This document shows positions 25,055 through 33,624 of a DNA stretch of 43,216 bases, one piece after another. Source of the DNA: DTFZ01 sp050260375 (GTDB taxonomy: Bacteria > Bacillota > Clostridia > Christensenellales > SZUA-584); NCBI GenBank assembly GCA_050260375.1, contig JBLNCA010000010.1:1-43216 (forward strand), written 5' to 3'. A model generated the notes under the pieces. It saw nothing but the letters and a program-made list of their open reading frames with translations. It was not told the origin of the DNA and made no database searches. The translations under genes and the position numbers were made by a program. The stretch's first letter is position 1; every line of letters begins with the position of its first letter.

Positions 25055-25944
25055 GAGATCATTCCTTCTTTTTCAAGAACAGCCTTTACCTTGGCCTTGT
25101 TCTCCTCACTCAGCGGCAGAAGCGGCAGCCTGGGGTCTCCTCCCGCGAGTCCTACGCAGTCCATGCCGTATTTTACGGCAGCCACTCCGCCCGAGCCCGA
25201 TACGCCCTTATTGAGCTTTAATACCTTCTCGTTGAGCGCAAACGCTTCTTCATATCTTTTCGCGAGTATCAACTCGTACAATTTGACTACCACCGAAGGT
25301 ATAACATTCGCAAGCGATACCACGCCGCCCGTGCCGCCCATGAACAGCGTATTCATGAAGAAGTCCGCGCTGCCCGCCATAACGCATATCTGATCTCTCA
25401 CCGCGAACAGGAAGCCCTCTATATTGCCTTTCGAAGAGTCCTTCATGCCCACTATGTTAGGGTTCTTGGCGCATTCCTTCACTAGGTTTACCGTTAGCTC
25501 GGTGCCTCCGCAGAACTGAGGAGCATTGTACAAAAGGCACGGCGTATTAACCGCGTTTGCGACGTCATTGAAATACTTGATGAGTACAGGTTCCGTCATC
25601 TGCTTCTTGAAATACGACGGAGGCAGCAGCGTCAGAAAGTCTGCACCCAGCTTCTCGTACTCTTTGGCGTACTTTATCGTTTCAAAGGTCGATTCGAATA
25701 TGCACCCTGCCATCACAAACTGGTCGGCGCCCTTGTTATCGATTATCGTCTTTAAGACTTTAACCTTCTCGTCATTCGTAAGGCTCTTGTTCTCGCCGTT
25801 CGAGCCGAGCGCCAGATACCCCTGTATGCCCGATTTGGCGTAGAAATCCATGTTCTTTTTAAGCCCTGCGTAGTCTACCTCTCCGTCCGCTTTGAACGGC
25901 GTCGTGATAGGAGCGATTATACCTTTCAGTTTCTCGTTCTTCAT
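25051..25944 (-). CDS. DHDPS/NAL-family class I aldolase
   Basis: A 297-residue TIM-barrel lyase. The Schiff-base Lys is in IVGMKDSSKGN (K168) and the catalytic Tyr in CLLYNAP (Y139). The substrate loop reads LGSNGE rather than the GTTGE of true dihydrodipicolinate synthases, a variant also seen in 4-hydroxy-2-oxoglutarate aldolases. Together with the neighbours this argues for cleavage of a 2-keto sugar acid rather than lysine synthesis. The ATG at 25944 has GGGAGG 7 nt upstream; the TTG two codons earlier is too close. Confidence 0.82.
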   Translation of the reverse strand: MKNEKLKGIIAPITTPFKADGEVDYAGLKKNMDFYAKSGIQGYLALGSNGENKSLTNDEKVKVLKTIIDNKGADQFVMAGCIFESTFETIKYAKEYEKLGADFLTLLPPSYFKKQMTEPVLIKYFNDVANAVNTPCLLYNAPQFCGGTELTVNLVKECAKNPNIVGMKDSSKGNIEGFLFAVRDQICVMAGSADFFMNTLFMGGTGGVVSLANVIPSVVVKLYELILAKRYEEAFALNEKVLKLNKGVSGSGGVAAVKYGMDCVGLAGGDPRLPLLPLSEENKAKVKAVLEKEGMIS

Positions 25945-25987
25945 TCTCAAACCTCCCTTTTTTTATTTCGTAAAGTCGTTAACACTA

Positions 25988-27325
25988 TTATTTCGCGCCC
26001 TGTACGGCATTCATGAACCTTCTCTGATACGACACCACATGGTTTGAAGACGTGAATCTCGCAAGATAGCCCGGCTCAGCCGTTATCACGAGCCTGTCTA
26101 TAACGTCCGCAAACTCCGGCTCATTCGCCATCTTGTCTATGTCCGGATAATTGAGCGGCCCTTCCATGCTGCATATTATCAGCCTCGTATCAGGCAGGTT
26201 GCTTTGCTTGAGCATACGGAGGTTATGCCTCGCCGAGTCCAGCCCGTCGCTTCCCTCACCGTCTATCTGGCGATATTTTATGAGGTCTTCCGCAAACTGC
26301 TTTACTTTCAAAAGGTCCTTGTCCGCCTCGTTTTTACTCAACAGATCTACGCTCAGCATAAAAGTCCTCAGGTCTTCGAGATGCTTTGCGTCCCTCGTTA
26401 TCTCGTAGAACGCAAGCATGTTCTTCATCTGCTCCGACTGCTTCATCCTGTGGCGCACGAAACTGTTTATGAACGCGGGCTTCGCCTGCAGCGCGAGCGC
26501 CGTCTGGTAAGGCTCGAACATCAGCGTGTAGTTTATTCTGTAGCCATGCTCGCGCAGCTTAAGCGCGAGGTTATGGCTTCTGAACGCGTCTTCCGTCGCC
26601 GGCTGGTCGTATCTTACGCTAAACTTCTTGTCGCCCGTAAGCAGCTCGCTGACGTTGTCCGCGTTTACCGGCCCCATGTGCGGTACCTTCACCACTAGCC
26701 TGTACTCCGAGAGTATGCTCTTAAACTTTTCGCATTCGTCGAGTATCTTGTTAAAGTCTTTTTCAAACGGGTTGTTGAGCTCTACGCTTATATCGCATCC
26801 GGGCCCGAGTATCCTGCCTAACTCCGTCATTACCTCTTCTATAGTCTTGAACTTGCCGCCTACGTTGGCTTTTGGGTTGTTTATGAAAAGGTCGTACACA
26901 ATCCCTGGGTTGCAGGTAAGGTTGCCGATCAGCGCCGCTATCGGAGCCACCTCATAAGGGTTCGCCGAGTCCGCCGAGAATATCGTCTTTGTCGGGCGTT
27001 TCATACCGTCTTTGTCATAGCTTATATCCCTCACAAGATCGACAGTCAGCAAACCATCATTTTCGAGATACGTTTCTATTCTGAATCCCGCAGGCGTCTC
27101 ACCCTCGGGCACATTGAACGTACTTATCACATCCTTAAAGCGTTCCGTTACGCCTATCGCCGTGGCCCTGTCTTTAAGCGCCTCGTACTCGTCCAGCGTT
27201 ATCGTCTTTTTCATCACCCGCTGCACTAAAGCTTCGCTTCCGTGCGCCGCCTGCACACCCAGCGACTTAAGCGTAAAGTTTATTCCTGTCTTCCCATACC
27301 CCTCTTTTGAATAATTAACAGTCAT
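25988..27325 (-). CDS. Long transaldolase-like protein
   Basis: A 445-residue protein whose core matches the transaldolase/fructose-6-phosphate aldolase family. FSADSANPYEV (about 117) corresponds to the DTAN strand, LTCNPGIV to TTNP, LVVKVPHMGP holds the Schiff-base Lys (K213), and GYRINYTLMFEPYQTALA and INSFVRHR fit the last strands. About 110 residues precede the core and about 110 follow it, so it is much longer than FSA (220) or ordinary Tal (310-330). It lies directly behind both transketolase halves and an RpiB-like gene, supporting a pentose-phosphate role. Function of the extensions unknown. Confidence 0.68.
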   Translation of the reverse strand: MTVNYSKEGYGKTGINFTLKSLGVQAAHGSEALVQRVMKKTITLDEYEALKDRATAIGVTERFKDVISTFNVPEGETPAGFRIETYLENDGLLTVDLVRDISYDKDGMKRPTKTIFSADSANPYEVAPIAALIGNLTCNPGIVYDLFINNPKANVGGKFKTIEEVMTELGRILGPGCDISVELNNPFEKDFNKILDECEKFKSILSEYRLVVKVPHMGPVNADNVSELLTGDKKFSVRYDQPATEDAFRSHNLALKLREHGYRINYTLMFEPYQTALALQAKPAFINSFVRHRMKQSEQMKNMLAFYEITRDAKHLEDLRTFMLSVDLLSKNEADKDLLKVKQFAEDLIKYRQIDGEGSDGLDSARHNLRMLKQSNLPDTRLIICSMEGPLNYPDIDKMANEPEFADVIDRLVITAEPGYLARFTSSNHVVSYQRRFMNAVQGAK

Positions 27326-27331
27326 TTCGTT

Positions 27332-28258
27332 TCAGTCCTTTAAAGTTTTTATAGTCTCGGCGATTCTTTCACCGGTAAGTCCGTAGTAATCCAAAAGCTC
27401 CTTGTACGGCCCTGTATTCTTTGAGCCTTCCTTTAGCCCGATAATATGTACGGGCGGCTTATCTTTTAGCGGGGCAAGGCATTGCGCCACCGCGCTGCCG
27501 AAACCGCCTGTTACCGAATGCTCTTCGACGGTTACTATAGCGCCGACCTTGCCTGCATAAGCTTTTATTGTTTCTTCATCCAGCGGTTTTACCGTCATAA
27601 ATGCGAGTACGGCTGCGTCTATTCCGCTTTCTTTAAGTATCTCGGCCGCTACCTGCGCTTCCTCCGTCATCGGGCCGGTTGCCAGTATGGCTACGTCTTT
27701 GCCGTCCTTGAGAATTTCTGCTTTGCCCATTTTAATGTATCTCTCATGCGCGATTACTTCCCGCGGCTGCCTCGGCATACGTATATATACAGGCCCCTCC
27801 GTTTCCACGGCCATTTTAAGAGCTTCCCTTACATCCTCGCCGTCGCATGGCGAGAATATCTTCATATTGGGTATCGTCCGCATAAGCGCCACATCTTCTA
27901 TCGCCTGATGCGTAGAGCCGAGTGTCGAATACGCGAGCCCTCCTCCCGAGCCTACGAGCTTAACGTTCATGTTCATATATCCCAAGTCGTCCCGTACCTG
28001 TTCGTACGCCCTCATAGTTATGAACGGTGTTATCACCGTGACAACCGGTATCATACCCTGCTTCGCAAGCCCCGCGCAGATGCCTATTGCGTTCTGCTCG
28101 CTTATTCCTACCTCGACCGACCTTTCCGGAAACTCCTTAAAGAAATCTCCCATCCCGCCTCCCGAAGAGGAGTCACATGACACAGCTACTATCCTTTTAT
28201 TTTCCCTGCCTATCTTCAGCAGTGTTTCCCCGAATACTTTCCTCGGATCCAAACTCAT
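27332..28258 (-). CDS. Transketolase, C-terminal subunit
   Basis: A 308-residue half-transketolase with the pyrimidine-binding and C-terminal domains: SVEVGISEQNAIGICAGLA (with the Glu that activates the TPP ring), TLGSTHQAIEDVALMR, IRMPRQPRE and VTVEEHSVTGGFGSAVAQ. The ATG at 28258 overlaps the stop of the N-terminal half in an ATGA, and AGGTGG precedes it. Split transketolases are common in Clostridia. It interconverts ketose and aldose phosphates in the cytoplasm. Confidence 0.93.
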   Translation of the reverse strand: MSLDPRKVFGETLLKIGRENKRIVAVSCDSSSGGGMGDFFKEFPERSVEVGISEQNAIGICAGLAKQGMIPVVTVITPFITMRAYEQVRDDLGYMNMNVKLVGSGGGLAYSTLGSTHQAIEDVALMRTIPNMKIFSPCDGEDVREALKMAVETEGPVYIRMPRQPREVIAHERYIKMGKAEILKDGKDVAILATGPMTEEAQVAAEILKESGIDAAVLAFMTVKPLDEETIKAYAGKVGAIVTVEEHSVTGGFGSAVAQCLAPLKDKPPVHIIGLKEGSKNTGPYKELLDYYGLTGERIAETIKTLKD

Positions 28259-29070
28259 TTCTGCCACCTTTTTTCTGCTTCTGCCATCTGCCTTAGAGCT
28301 TCGTTCGCTTCCTGCTCGCCCGGATGCCAGTGGTGATACTTCGCTACATTCTCCATGAACGATATGCCTTTTCCCTTTATCGTCTTTGCAACTATTATCG
28401 AAGGCTTGCCTTCCTCGAACGGAGCTTCGGCAAACGCTTTGTACAGCGCCCCCACGTCGTGGCCATTAACAGACCTTACACTCCATCCGAACGCTGCGTA
28501 CCTGTCTTCAAAATCCGTCGGCTTGCTTATATCAACTGTTTTTCCGTTTATCTGCAGCCCGTTCTCATCAATAATCGCGATAAGGTTGTCGAGTTTTTTA
28601 AGAGACGCGAACGCTGCCGCTTCCCAATTAGAGCCTTCACCCTGCTCGCCGTCCCCCATCAGCACGTACGTCTTATAAGCCTCGCCCGTCATTTTTGCCG
28701 CCATTGCGTATCCGCACCCCAGCGGCAGCCCGTGTCCCAGAGATCCCGTGCTGAACTCCACTCCTGCAAGCTTGCTCGCATCGGGATGCCCTGGGACCGG
28801 CGAACCAAGCATGTTGTAAGTTCTCAGTACCGATTTATCAACGATTCCTTTCTCCACAAGCGCTCCGTACAGCGCGAGACATTTGTGGCCGCCGCTTAGG
28901 AGAAACTTGTCATTTTCGCCCATTATCCCCAGAAACAGCACCGAAAGTATGTCCGCGCAGGACAGCGCCGAGCCTCCGTGCCCTTCGCCGTTGTTTACTA
29001 TCGTGTTTACGATATGTTTTCTTATGTTATGTGCTCCTCTTTCAAGCGCATGCCTGTCAAATGTTTTCAT
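28255..29070 (-). CDS. Transketolase, N-terminal subunit
   Basis: A 271-residue TPP-binding half-transketolase with GHGGSALSCADIL, the FSTGSLGHGLPLGCGYAMAAK block and the TPP/Mg motif GDGEQGEGSNWEAA through DENGLQ. The ATG at 29070 begins one base after the RpiB-like stop; a TTG at 29082 is less likely. It overlaps the C-terminal subunit, ensuring equal synthesis. It may be a catabolic isozyme serving this locus rather than the housekeeping enzyme (inference from location). Confidence 0.93.
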   Translation of the reverse strand: MKTFDRHALERGAHNIRKHIVNTIVNNGEGHGGSALSCADILSVLFLGIMGENDKFLLSGGHKCLALYGALVEKGIVDKSVLRTYNMLGSPVPGHPDASKLAGVEFSTGSLGHGLPLGCGYAMAAKMTGEAYKTYVLMGDGEQGEGSNWEAAAFASLKKLDNLIAIIDENGLQINGKTVDISKPTDFEDRYAAFGWSVRSVNGHDVGALYKAFAEAPFEEGKPSIIVAKTIKGKGISFMENVAKYHHWHPGEQEANEALRQMAEAEKRWQK

Positions 29071-29071
29071 G

Positions 29072-29527
29072 CTATTTATCAAACCTGCCCGCTTCTATGT
29101 CGTATATCTCCTGCACTTTGGGCATCGACCTGCTTGCAGGATCGAACTTGAGGCCGAGCCATATATCGACCAGTGTCTCGACCGTCTTCGGCCCGATGAC
29201 CAGCGCGCCTATACACATCGTGTTGCAGTTGTTGCTCAATATTGATCTCTGCGTGGAATATATATCATGGCAAACAGCCGCGTATGCTCCCTTTATTTTG
29301 TTTGCCGTAAGCGCCATGCCGATGCCTGTGCCGCAGATAAGTATGCATCTTTCGCAATCGCCTTCCGTCATAGCCTTGACGGCCTTGAGAGCAATGGCCG
29401 GATAGTTAACCTTTTCCCCCGAAAACGAGCCAACGTCTGTAAACTCATGGCCTTTTTTTGTAAAGGTCTCGATTATCATGTTTTTATAGTTAAGGCCCAA
29501 CTCGTCGCACCCTATCGATATCTTCAT
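29072..29527 (-). CDS. RpiB/LacAB-family sugar-phosphate isomerase
   Basis: A 151-residue isomerase of the RpiB/LacA/LacB family, normal length from the ATG at 29527, which has GGAGG a little upstream. The hallmark CILICGTGIGMALTANK holds the catalytic Cys65 and anion hole, and the C-terminal IVDIWLG-like block is present. Two His residues typical of ribose-5-phosphate isomerases are missing: GCDEL stands where E. coli RpiB has GCDHV, and SNNCNTM where it has RQHNDTN. This fits a hexose- or other aldose-phosphate isomerase at least as well as RpiB itself. Confidence 0.75.
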   Translation of the reverse strand: MKISIGCDELGLNYKNMIIETFTKKGHEFTDVGSFSGEKVNYPAIALKAVKAMTEGDCERCILICGTGIGMALTANKIKGAYAAVCHDIYSTQRSILSNNCNTMCIGALVIGPKTVETLVDIWLGLKFDPASRSMPKVQEIYDIEAGRFDK

Positions 29528-29594
29528 GTATTGCTGTCTCCTCCTGTCAACTGCGCCTTCGTGCGATGTCTTGTCTGTGCTTCCCGCTGCAAAC

Positions 29595-29640
29595 AAAAAA
29601 CTACAATGCACACAACTTCATTCTGATGTATACATTGTAG
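29595..29640 (-). terminator. Weak terminator after the orphan permease
   Basis: On the minus strand CTACAATG (29633-29640) pairs with CATTGTAG (29601-29608), extendable with wobble pairs, and is followed by TTTTTTG. The stem is AT-rich, so termination would be partial. It separates the permease unit from rpiB and the following genes. Confidence 0.45.
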
Positions 29641-29701
29641 CTTCAAGCCTTATCGCTCACAATGAGTCTGAATTCGTATTAAGAGGACATATTTCAGGTT
29701 T

Positions 29702-30661
29702 TCAGTCTTTTGCCTTTTCCCCCTTGAACATATTCTTTTTTAACGCCAACACTATTAAAAACAGCAATCCGATTATTATCTCACGCATATAGTTAAATAC
29801 AAAAAGGCCGTAAATAAGTCTGTTTATAACAGCGATAACACCCGCTCCCACAAACGCTCTGAAAAAGATCTTTGCGCCGCTGTAAAGAGATACTCCGCCC
29901 ATTACAGCAACAAATATTACCTCAAGCTCCGCTCCCCCGTTAAAGAATCTCGCGGACATCGAACTGTCCGCAAGCACCAGCAGCCCTCCTATGCCTGAAA
30001 TTAGCCCGGCTGCAGCATACGTATATATTTTAATCATATCGACATTGAGCCCGCTTAATTTGGCCGACTTTTCACTGCCTCCCACCGCAAATATCTGCCG
30101 CCCTGCTACGGTAAACCGGAAAACTGCATAGCATATCCCCATTACTGTCAGCGCGACTATAAGAGAAACTGGAATAAATGATATGGTTGTTTTAAAAACG
30201 TTAAACTCAGGGCGAGTGTCAAATATGCTTATGTTGTTCGTGATTAATCCCGCTATGCCGTGTGTAAGCACCGAAGTCCCCAGCGTCACAGCGAGGGGGT
30301 GTATCCCTAATTTCGCAGTGAATATTCCGTTTATTAGCCCAATTAAGCAAGCTGTGGCAAGGCTAATCAGCAACGCCGTGAAAACACCGGTGGTACCGGT
30401 CTCAACAAAATAAAACACGATCGTTGAAGAAAGAAGGCTTATGCCGGCTATCGAGAAGTCTATTCCCCCTGAAGCAAGAACGATGCTCTCGGCCATTCCC
30501 AGCATGCTTATAAGGGCGATGCCTTTGAGCACGCTGACGATAACCGGATAGGTAAAGAAATGATTATTGAGGAGATATGCGCTTACCAGAAACACCGCAA
30601 GCAAAAAGACATTTCCCGCTATCTTGAAACTTTTACGTATTCCTGTTACTTTATTCTCCAT
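29702..30661 (-). CDS. Orphan sugar ABC transporter permease (RbsC type)
   Basis: A 319-residue membrane permease with the motif ASGGIDFSIAGIS, GGSEKSAKLSGL loop and AVMGGVSLYSGAKI. The ATG at 30661 has GGGAG about 6 nt upstream; upstream ATGs lack a site. It has its own promoter (30712-30740) and a terminator behind it. No ATPase gene accompanies it. The nearest binding protein is at 33625-34626, and it must borrow an ATPase, perhaps from 16070-17593 or the degenerate homologue. A homodimer is assumed. Confidence 0.84.
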   Translation of the reverse strand: MENKVTGIRKSFKIAGNVFLLAVFLVSAYLLNNHFFTYPVIVSVLKGIALISMLGMAESIVLASGGIDFSIAGISLLSSTIVFYFVETGTTGVFTALLISLATACLIGLINGIFTAKLGIHPLAVTLGTSVLTHGIAGLITNNISIFDTRPEFNVFKTTISFIPVSLIVALTVMGICYAVFRFTVAGRQIFAVGGSEKSAKLSGLNVDMIKIYTYAAAGLISGIGGLLVLADSSMSARFFNGGAELEVIFVAVMGGVSLYSGAKIFFRAFVGAGVIAVINRLIYGLFVFNYMREIIIGLLFLIVLALKKNMFKGEKAKD

Positions 30662-30711
30662 ACGCATCTCCCGCAGACTTGCTAAACGCACGACAAAGAA
30701 TTGCTGTCCCC

Positions 30712-30740
30712 ATTATAATCGAGCTGGCTTTTTAAGACAA
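30712..30740 (-). promoter_or_regulatory. SigmaA promoter of the orphan permease
   Basis: Minus strand TTGTCT (30735-30740), 17-nt spacer, perfect TATAAT (30712-30717), about 50 nt before the permease ATG. It indicates a separate transcription start inside the long gene run. Confidence 0.65.
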
Positions 30741-30772
30741 CATACTCATATCAAGTATTACTTTGCTATGCA

Positions 30773-31408
30773 TCATTCCTCAATGGCAAACGCCCTTACG
30801 GGAGATCCGTCCAATCCTTTGAATTTAAGCGGGACGGCATAGAGCTCCACATATTCTGCAGTAATCTCTTCTGCGTTGGCAAGGCTCTCGACGACATATA
30901 TATCGTTTTGCAGCAGCAGCGTATGTATCTCAGCATGCTTTATTGCGTTGACTGAAGGGCTTTCGAGGCCGATAAGGTTTATTCCGTGCTCCTTGAACCA
31001 TTCAACCGCTTCCTCGCTTATCCCGGGAAAAGACGTAAAGAAATCTTCTTTTCCGAAATGGCTTCCCCAACCTGTCTTAAGAATGACAGCGCTTATGCCT
31101 TTTACTTTTTCCGCGTATTTATCCAAATGACTGCGCGTTATCTCTTCAAGAGGTTTCAAAAACTTTAGATCCATTACATATGCCGTTTTTACAAACCTCT
31201 CTACAGGTACCTCGTCCACGGTTTTCCCTCCTTTTATCTTGTGGACGGGTACGTCGATATGCGTCCCGGTATGCGTTCCGAATATCACCTGGCTGACAAA
31301 ATAGCCGTTTTGATAATTGTGATGAGTCAATACGCCTACAGCCGGATCGGCGGGAAATACAGGCATCTGATGAGTTATGCAATGCGTCAGATCTATATAT
31401 TTCTTCAT
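30773..31408 (-). CDS. Cyclase-family protein (kynurenine formamidase-like hydrolase)
   Basis: A 211-residue metal hydrolase of the PF04199 family. The metal motif HTGTHIDVPVH is intact, and DLTHCITHQMPVFPADP at the start and GLESPSVNAIKHAEIH towards the end match the family. Members open amide or lactone rings, for example in N-formylkynurenine or mandelamide-type substrates. In this setting lactone hydrolysis after sugar oxidation by the neighbouring dehydrogenase is attractive but unproven. The ATG at 31408 has GGAG about 9 nt upstream and lies 11 nt after the dehydrogenase stop. Confidence 0.8.
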   Translation of the reverse strand: MKKYIDLTHCITHQMPVFPADPAVGVLTHHNYQNGYFVSQVIFGTHTGTHIDVPVHKIKGGKTVDEVPVERFVKTAYVMDLKFLKPLEEITRSHLDKYAEKVKGISAVILKTGWGSHFGKEDFFTSFPGISEEAVEWFKEHGINLIGLESPSVNAIKHAEIHTLLLQNDIYVVESLANAEEITAEYVELYAVPLKFKGLDGSPVRAFAIEE

Positions 31409-31419
31409 CCTCTTCTCCT

Positions 31420-32466
31420 TTACGGCTTTAGTATTATTTTGCACGCGTTGTCTTTTCTGTTTGTCATCAAATCAAGCGCGTTCTTGAAATCTTCATAGCT
31501 TTTCATATCCATGACATGCGATATCATTGACTTCGTCTCAAGCTTTCCGTCCTCAATCATTTTTATCACGTCATCCCAGACGTTCGGGCTTCCGAGCGAA
31601 CCGTATATTGAAATATCCCGTGTTGTAAACGAGTCCCAATCGCATTCCGGCTTCTTTGCACCGAAGAATCCTACCATACCGACTTTACCGCACGGGTTTA
31701 TCACCTTTTTGATATCGTCGAATACCGACAGTCCCGCCGACGTTTCCACGACCGTGTCTATCATCTCGCCGTTTGTAATCTCCCTGACGCGCTCAACGAG
31801 GTCTTCCTCACGAACGTTTATGCAGCCGTCGAGGCCGAACGTTTTTGCACGGTCAAGCCTGTCTTTCCTCGTCCCCGACAGTATGACCCTCTTAGCGCCG
31901 TATATCTTTTTTACTATCTGTGCCGCCTGCAGCCCGATAGGGCCAGGCCCTATTACAAGCACGTTATCTGAAGGTGTTACGTGCGAGCGCATTACCACAT
32001 AGAGCGCGACAGCAGTCGGTTCTAGCAGCGCCGCTTCTTCAAAAGTAATGTTTTCAAATTTATGCAGATGCGAAACCGGGAAAGTTATGTATTCCGCGAA
32101 GGCTCCGTCCCTGTTCATAACGCCCGTTTCGGTACGGTTAACGCACATATTTTGCTGATTCTTTTTACAGAAATGGCAGGTCCCGCAGCTTACCGTACAT
32201 TCACCCGAGACCTTATCCCCCACCTTAAAATCTCCGGCGTTTTTTCCGACTTCCTCGATTACACCCGACCATTCGTGTCCGGGTATCATTGGAAGCTTGC
32301 ATAATCCTTCTTTAATATAAACCATTTCATTGGTATACAACTCGTAATCTGTCCCGCAAAGCCCTACTGCCTTAACCTTAATAAGAACTTCGCCTTCCTG
32401 CGGCTTCTTTATCGGAACCTCTTCGTATCTTGCGTCGTTCGGCCCGTGAATAACGATTGCTTTCAT
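31420..32466 (-). CDS. Zinc-dependent medium-chain alcohol/polyol dehydrogenase
   Basis: A 348-residue NAD(P)-dependent dehydrogenase. Catalytic zinc ligands are C37 (GLCGTD), H64 and E65 (PGHEWSG). Four structural cysteines are C94, C97, C100 and C108. The cofactor motif is VIGPGPIGLQAAQ. The overall type is sorbitol/threonine dehydrogenase-like. GGAGAAATGAAGT precedes the ATG. It sits between a DUF4432 sugar-epimerase-like gene and the cyclase hydrolase, so it likely oxidises an aldose or polyol to a lactone or ketose. Confidence 0.88.
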   Translation of the reverse strand: MKAIVIHGPNDARYEEVPIKKPQEGEVLIKVKAVGLCGTDYELYTNEMVYIKEGLCKLPMIPGHEWSGVIEEVGKNAGDFKVGDKVSGECTVSCGTCHFCKKNQQNMCVNRTETGVMNRDGAFAEYITFPVSHLHKFENITFEEAALLEPTAVALYVVMRSHVTPSDNVLVIGPGPIGLQAAQIVKKIYGAKRVILSGTRKDRLDRAKTFGLDGCINVREEDLVERVREITNGEMIDTVVETSAGLSVFDDIKKVINPCGKVGMVGFFGAKKPECDWDSFTTRDISIYGSLGSPNVWDDVIKMIEDGKLETKSMISHVMDMKSYEDFKNALDLMTNRKDNACKIILKP

Positions 32467-32537
32467 ACTTCATTTCTCCTTTTCTGAATTTATTGGCATA
32501 TAAAGCTTCTTAGTTTTTTAAGCGACTCCGTATTTTT

Positions 32538-33578
32538 CTATAACAGCTTCTTGAATTCTTCTATCTTATCGGCTCCTTCAAGCACGCCGATCTCCAGATT
32601 GATCTCCGACTTTTCTTTCGGCTTAAGCATCGGCAAGCATCCTCTTTTTCTTGCCTCGACTATGCCGATATTGAAAGTATTTGAAGGCTCCATTGCCACG
32701 ACGTAATCCTGCTGGCCAAGCATTTTCCACTCGTTCCCGACAGGCAGCGCTTTCGGGTCGTAACCCAAGTACACGCCTATGTTCATTTTTTCGTTTATTA
32801 TCGCGTAATAGACCTTTGGCTTATCTTTTGGCATAGTATGTACGAATGTTTCATACTTAAAGCCTGCGGTCGGCTTTGTCATTCTGCTGTAATCCCCCCA
32901 TTCCTGCTGGGGTTCGACACTTAAGGCAGACGAATACAGCCTTGAGTTTTCGCTCACAATGGGGAAAGGCTGATTAACATGGTACATTATCATGAACGGC
33001 GAATCTTTATAACCTTCGTTCTCAACAGTGTCTTTTATGAATACTTTTTTTTGCCCGTATACGCATTTTATCTCTCTTGTAAGTACCAGATTTTCATCAT
33101 ATATAATAGCTTCACGCATTCTGCCGGTCACTTTTATAATATAATCGTCGCCGTCCCAATACTCGTCCACCCAGAACTTCTCTGCCGGCGTGTGGGATAT
33201 CCTTCCATGAAGCCCGTGCGTAACCGTTCCGTCCTGACATGGCTCGCCAACATGAGTAAGGCCGCAGGTTGTAAGTAATCCTCCGTAGAAATTTCTAAGC
33301 CACTGGTGGCCCTGATTTTCAAAATAGGTAGGACCAATTACTCCCACTTTGCTTTTCCACGCTATAGGGATTCCTTTATAATATGCGTCACCTATATCCA
33401 TTCCTCTGTCCGCAAGCACCGTAAAGACAATATCTCCGGCGTTTACCTCCACAGCTTTTACACCAGAGGCTTTTCCTTCGACGTATTCAAACACTTTTGC
33501 TCCCGCAATCTGCTTCATTGAGCTTATACGCTCAAGAAGTTCTTCTTTCGAAAGCTTCATACCAAATGCTTCTATCAT
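32538..33578 (-). CDS. DUF4432 / aldose 1-epimerase-like protein
   Basis: A 346-residue protein of the galactose-mutarotase-like superfamily, DUF4432 subgroup, recognised by FTVLADRGMDIGDAYYKGIPIAW, HGLHGRISHTPAE, MYHVNQPFPIV and the late PSNTFNIG. GHQWLRNFYGGLLTTCGLTH carries conserved His and Cys in the sugar pocket. It probably interconverts anomers of the imported sugar or a derivative before oxidation. GAGGTGAG precedes the ATG. Confidence 0.8.
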   Translation of the reverse strand: MIEAFGMKLSKEELLERISSMKQIAGAKVFEYVEGKASGVKAVEVNAGDIVFTVLADRGMDIGDAYYKGIPIAWKSKVGVIGPTYFENQGHQWLRNFYGGLLTTCGLTHVGEPCQDGTVTHGLHGRISHTPAEKFWVDEYWDGDDYIIKVTGRMREAIIYDENLVLTREIKCVYGQKKVFIKDTVENEGYKDSPFMIMYHVNQPFPIVSENSRLYSSALSVEPQQEWGDYSRMTKPTAGFKYETFVHTMPKDKPKVYYAIINEKMNIGVYLGYDPKALPVGNEWKMLGQQDYVVAMEPSNTFNIGIVEARKRGCLPMLKPKEKSEINLEIGVLEGADKIEEFKKLL

Positions 33579-33624
33579 TCTTACTCACCTCGCACGCCGT
33601 CAATATTTAACTCTGAAGCAACTT

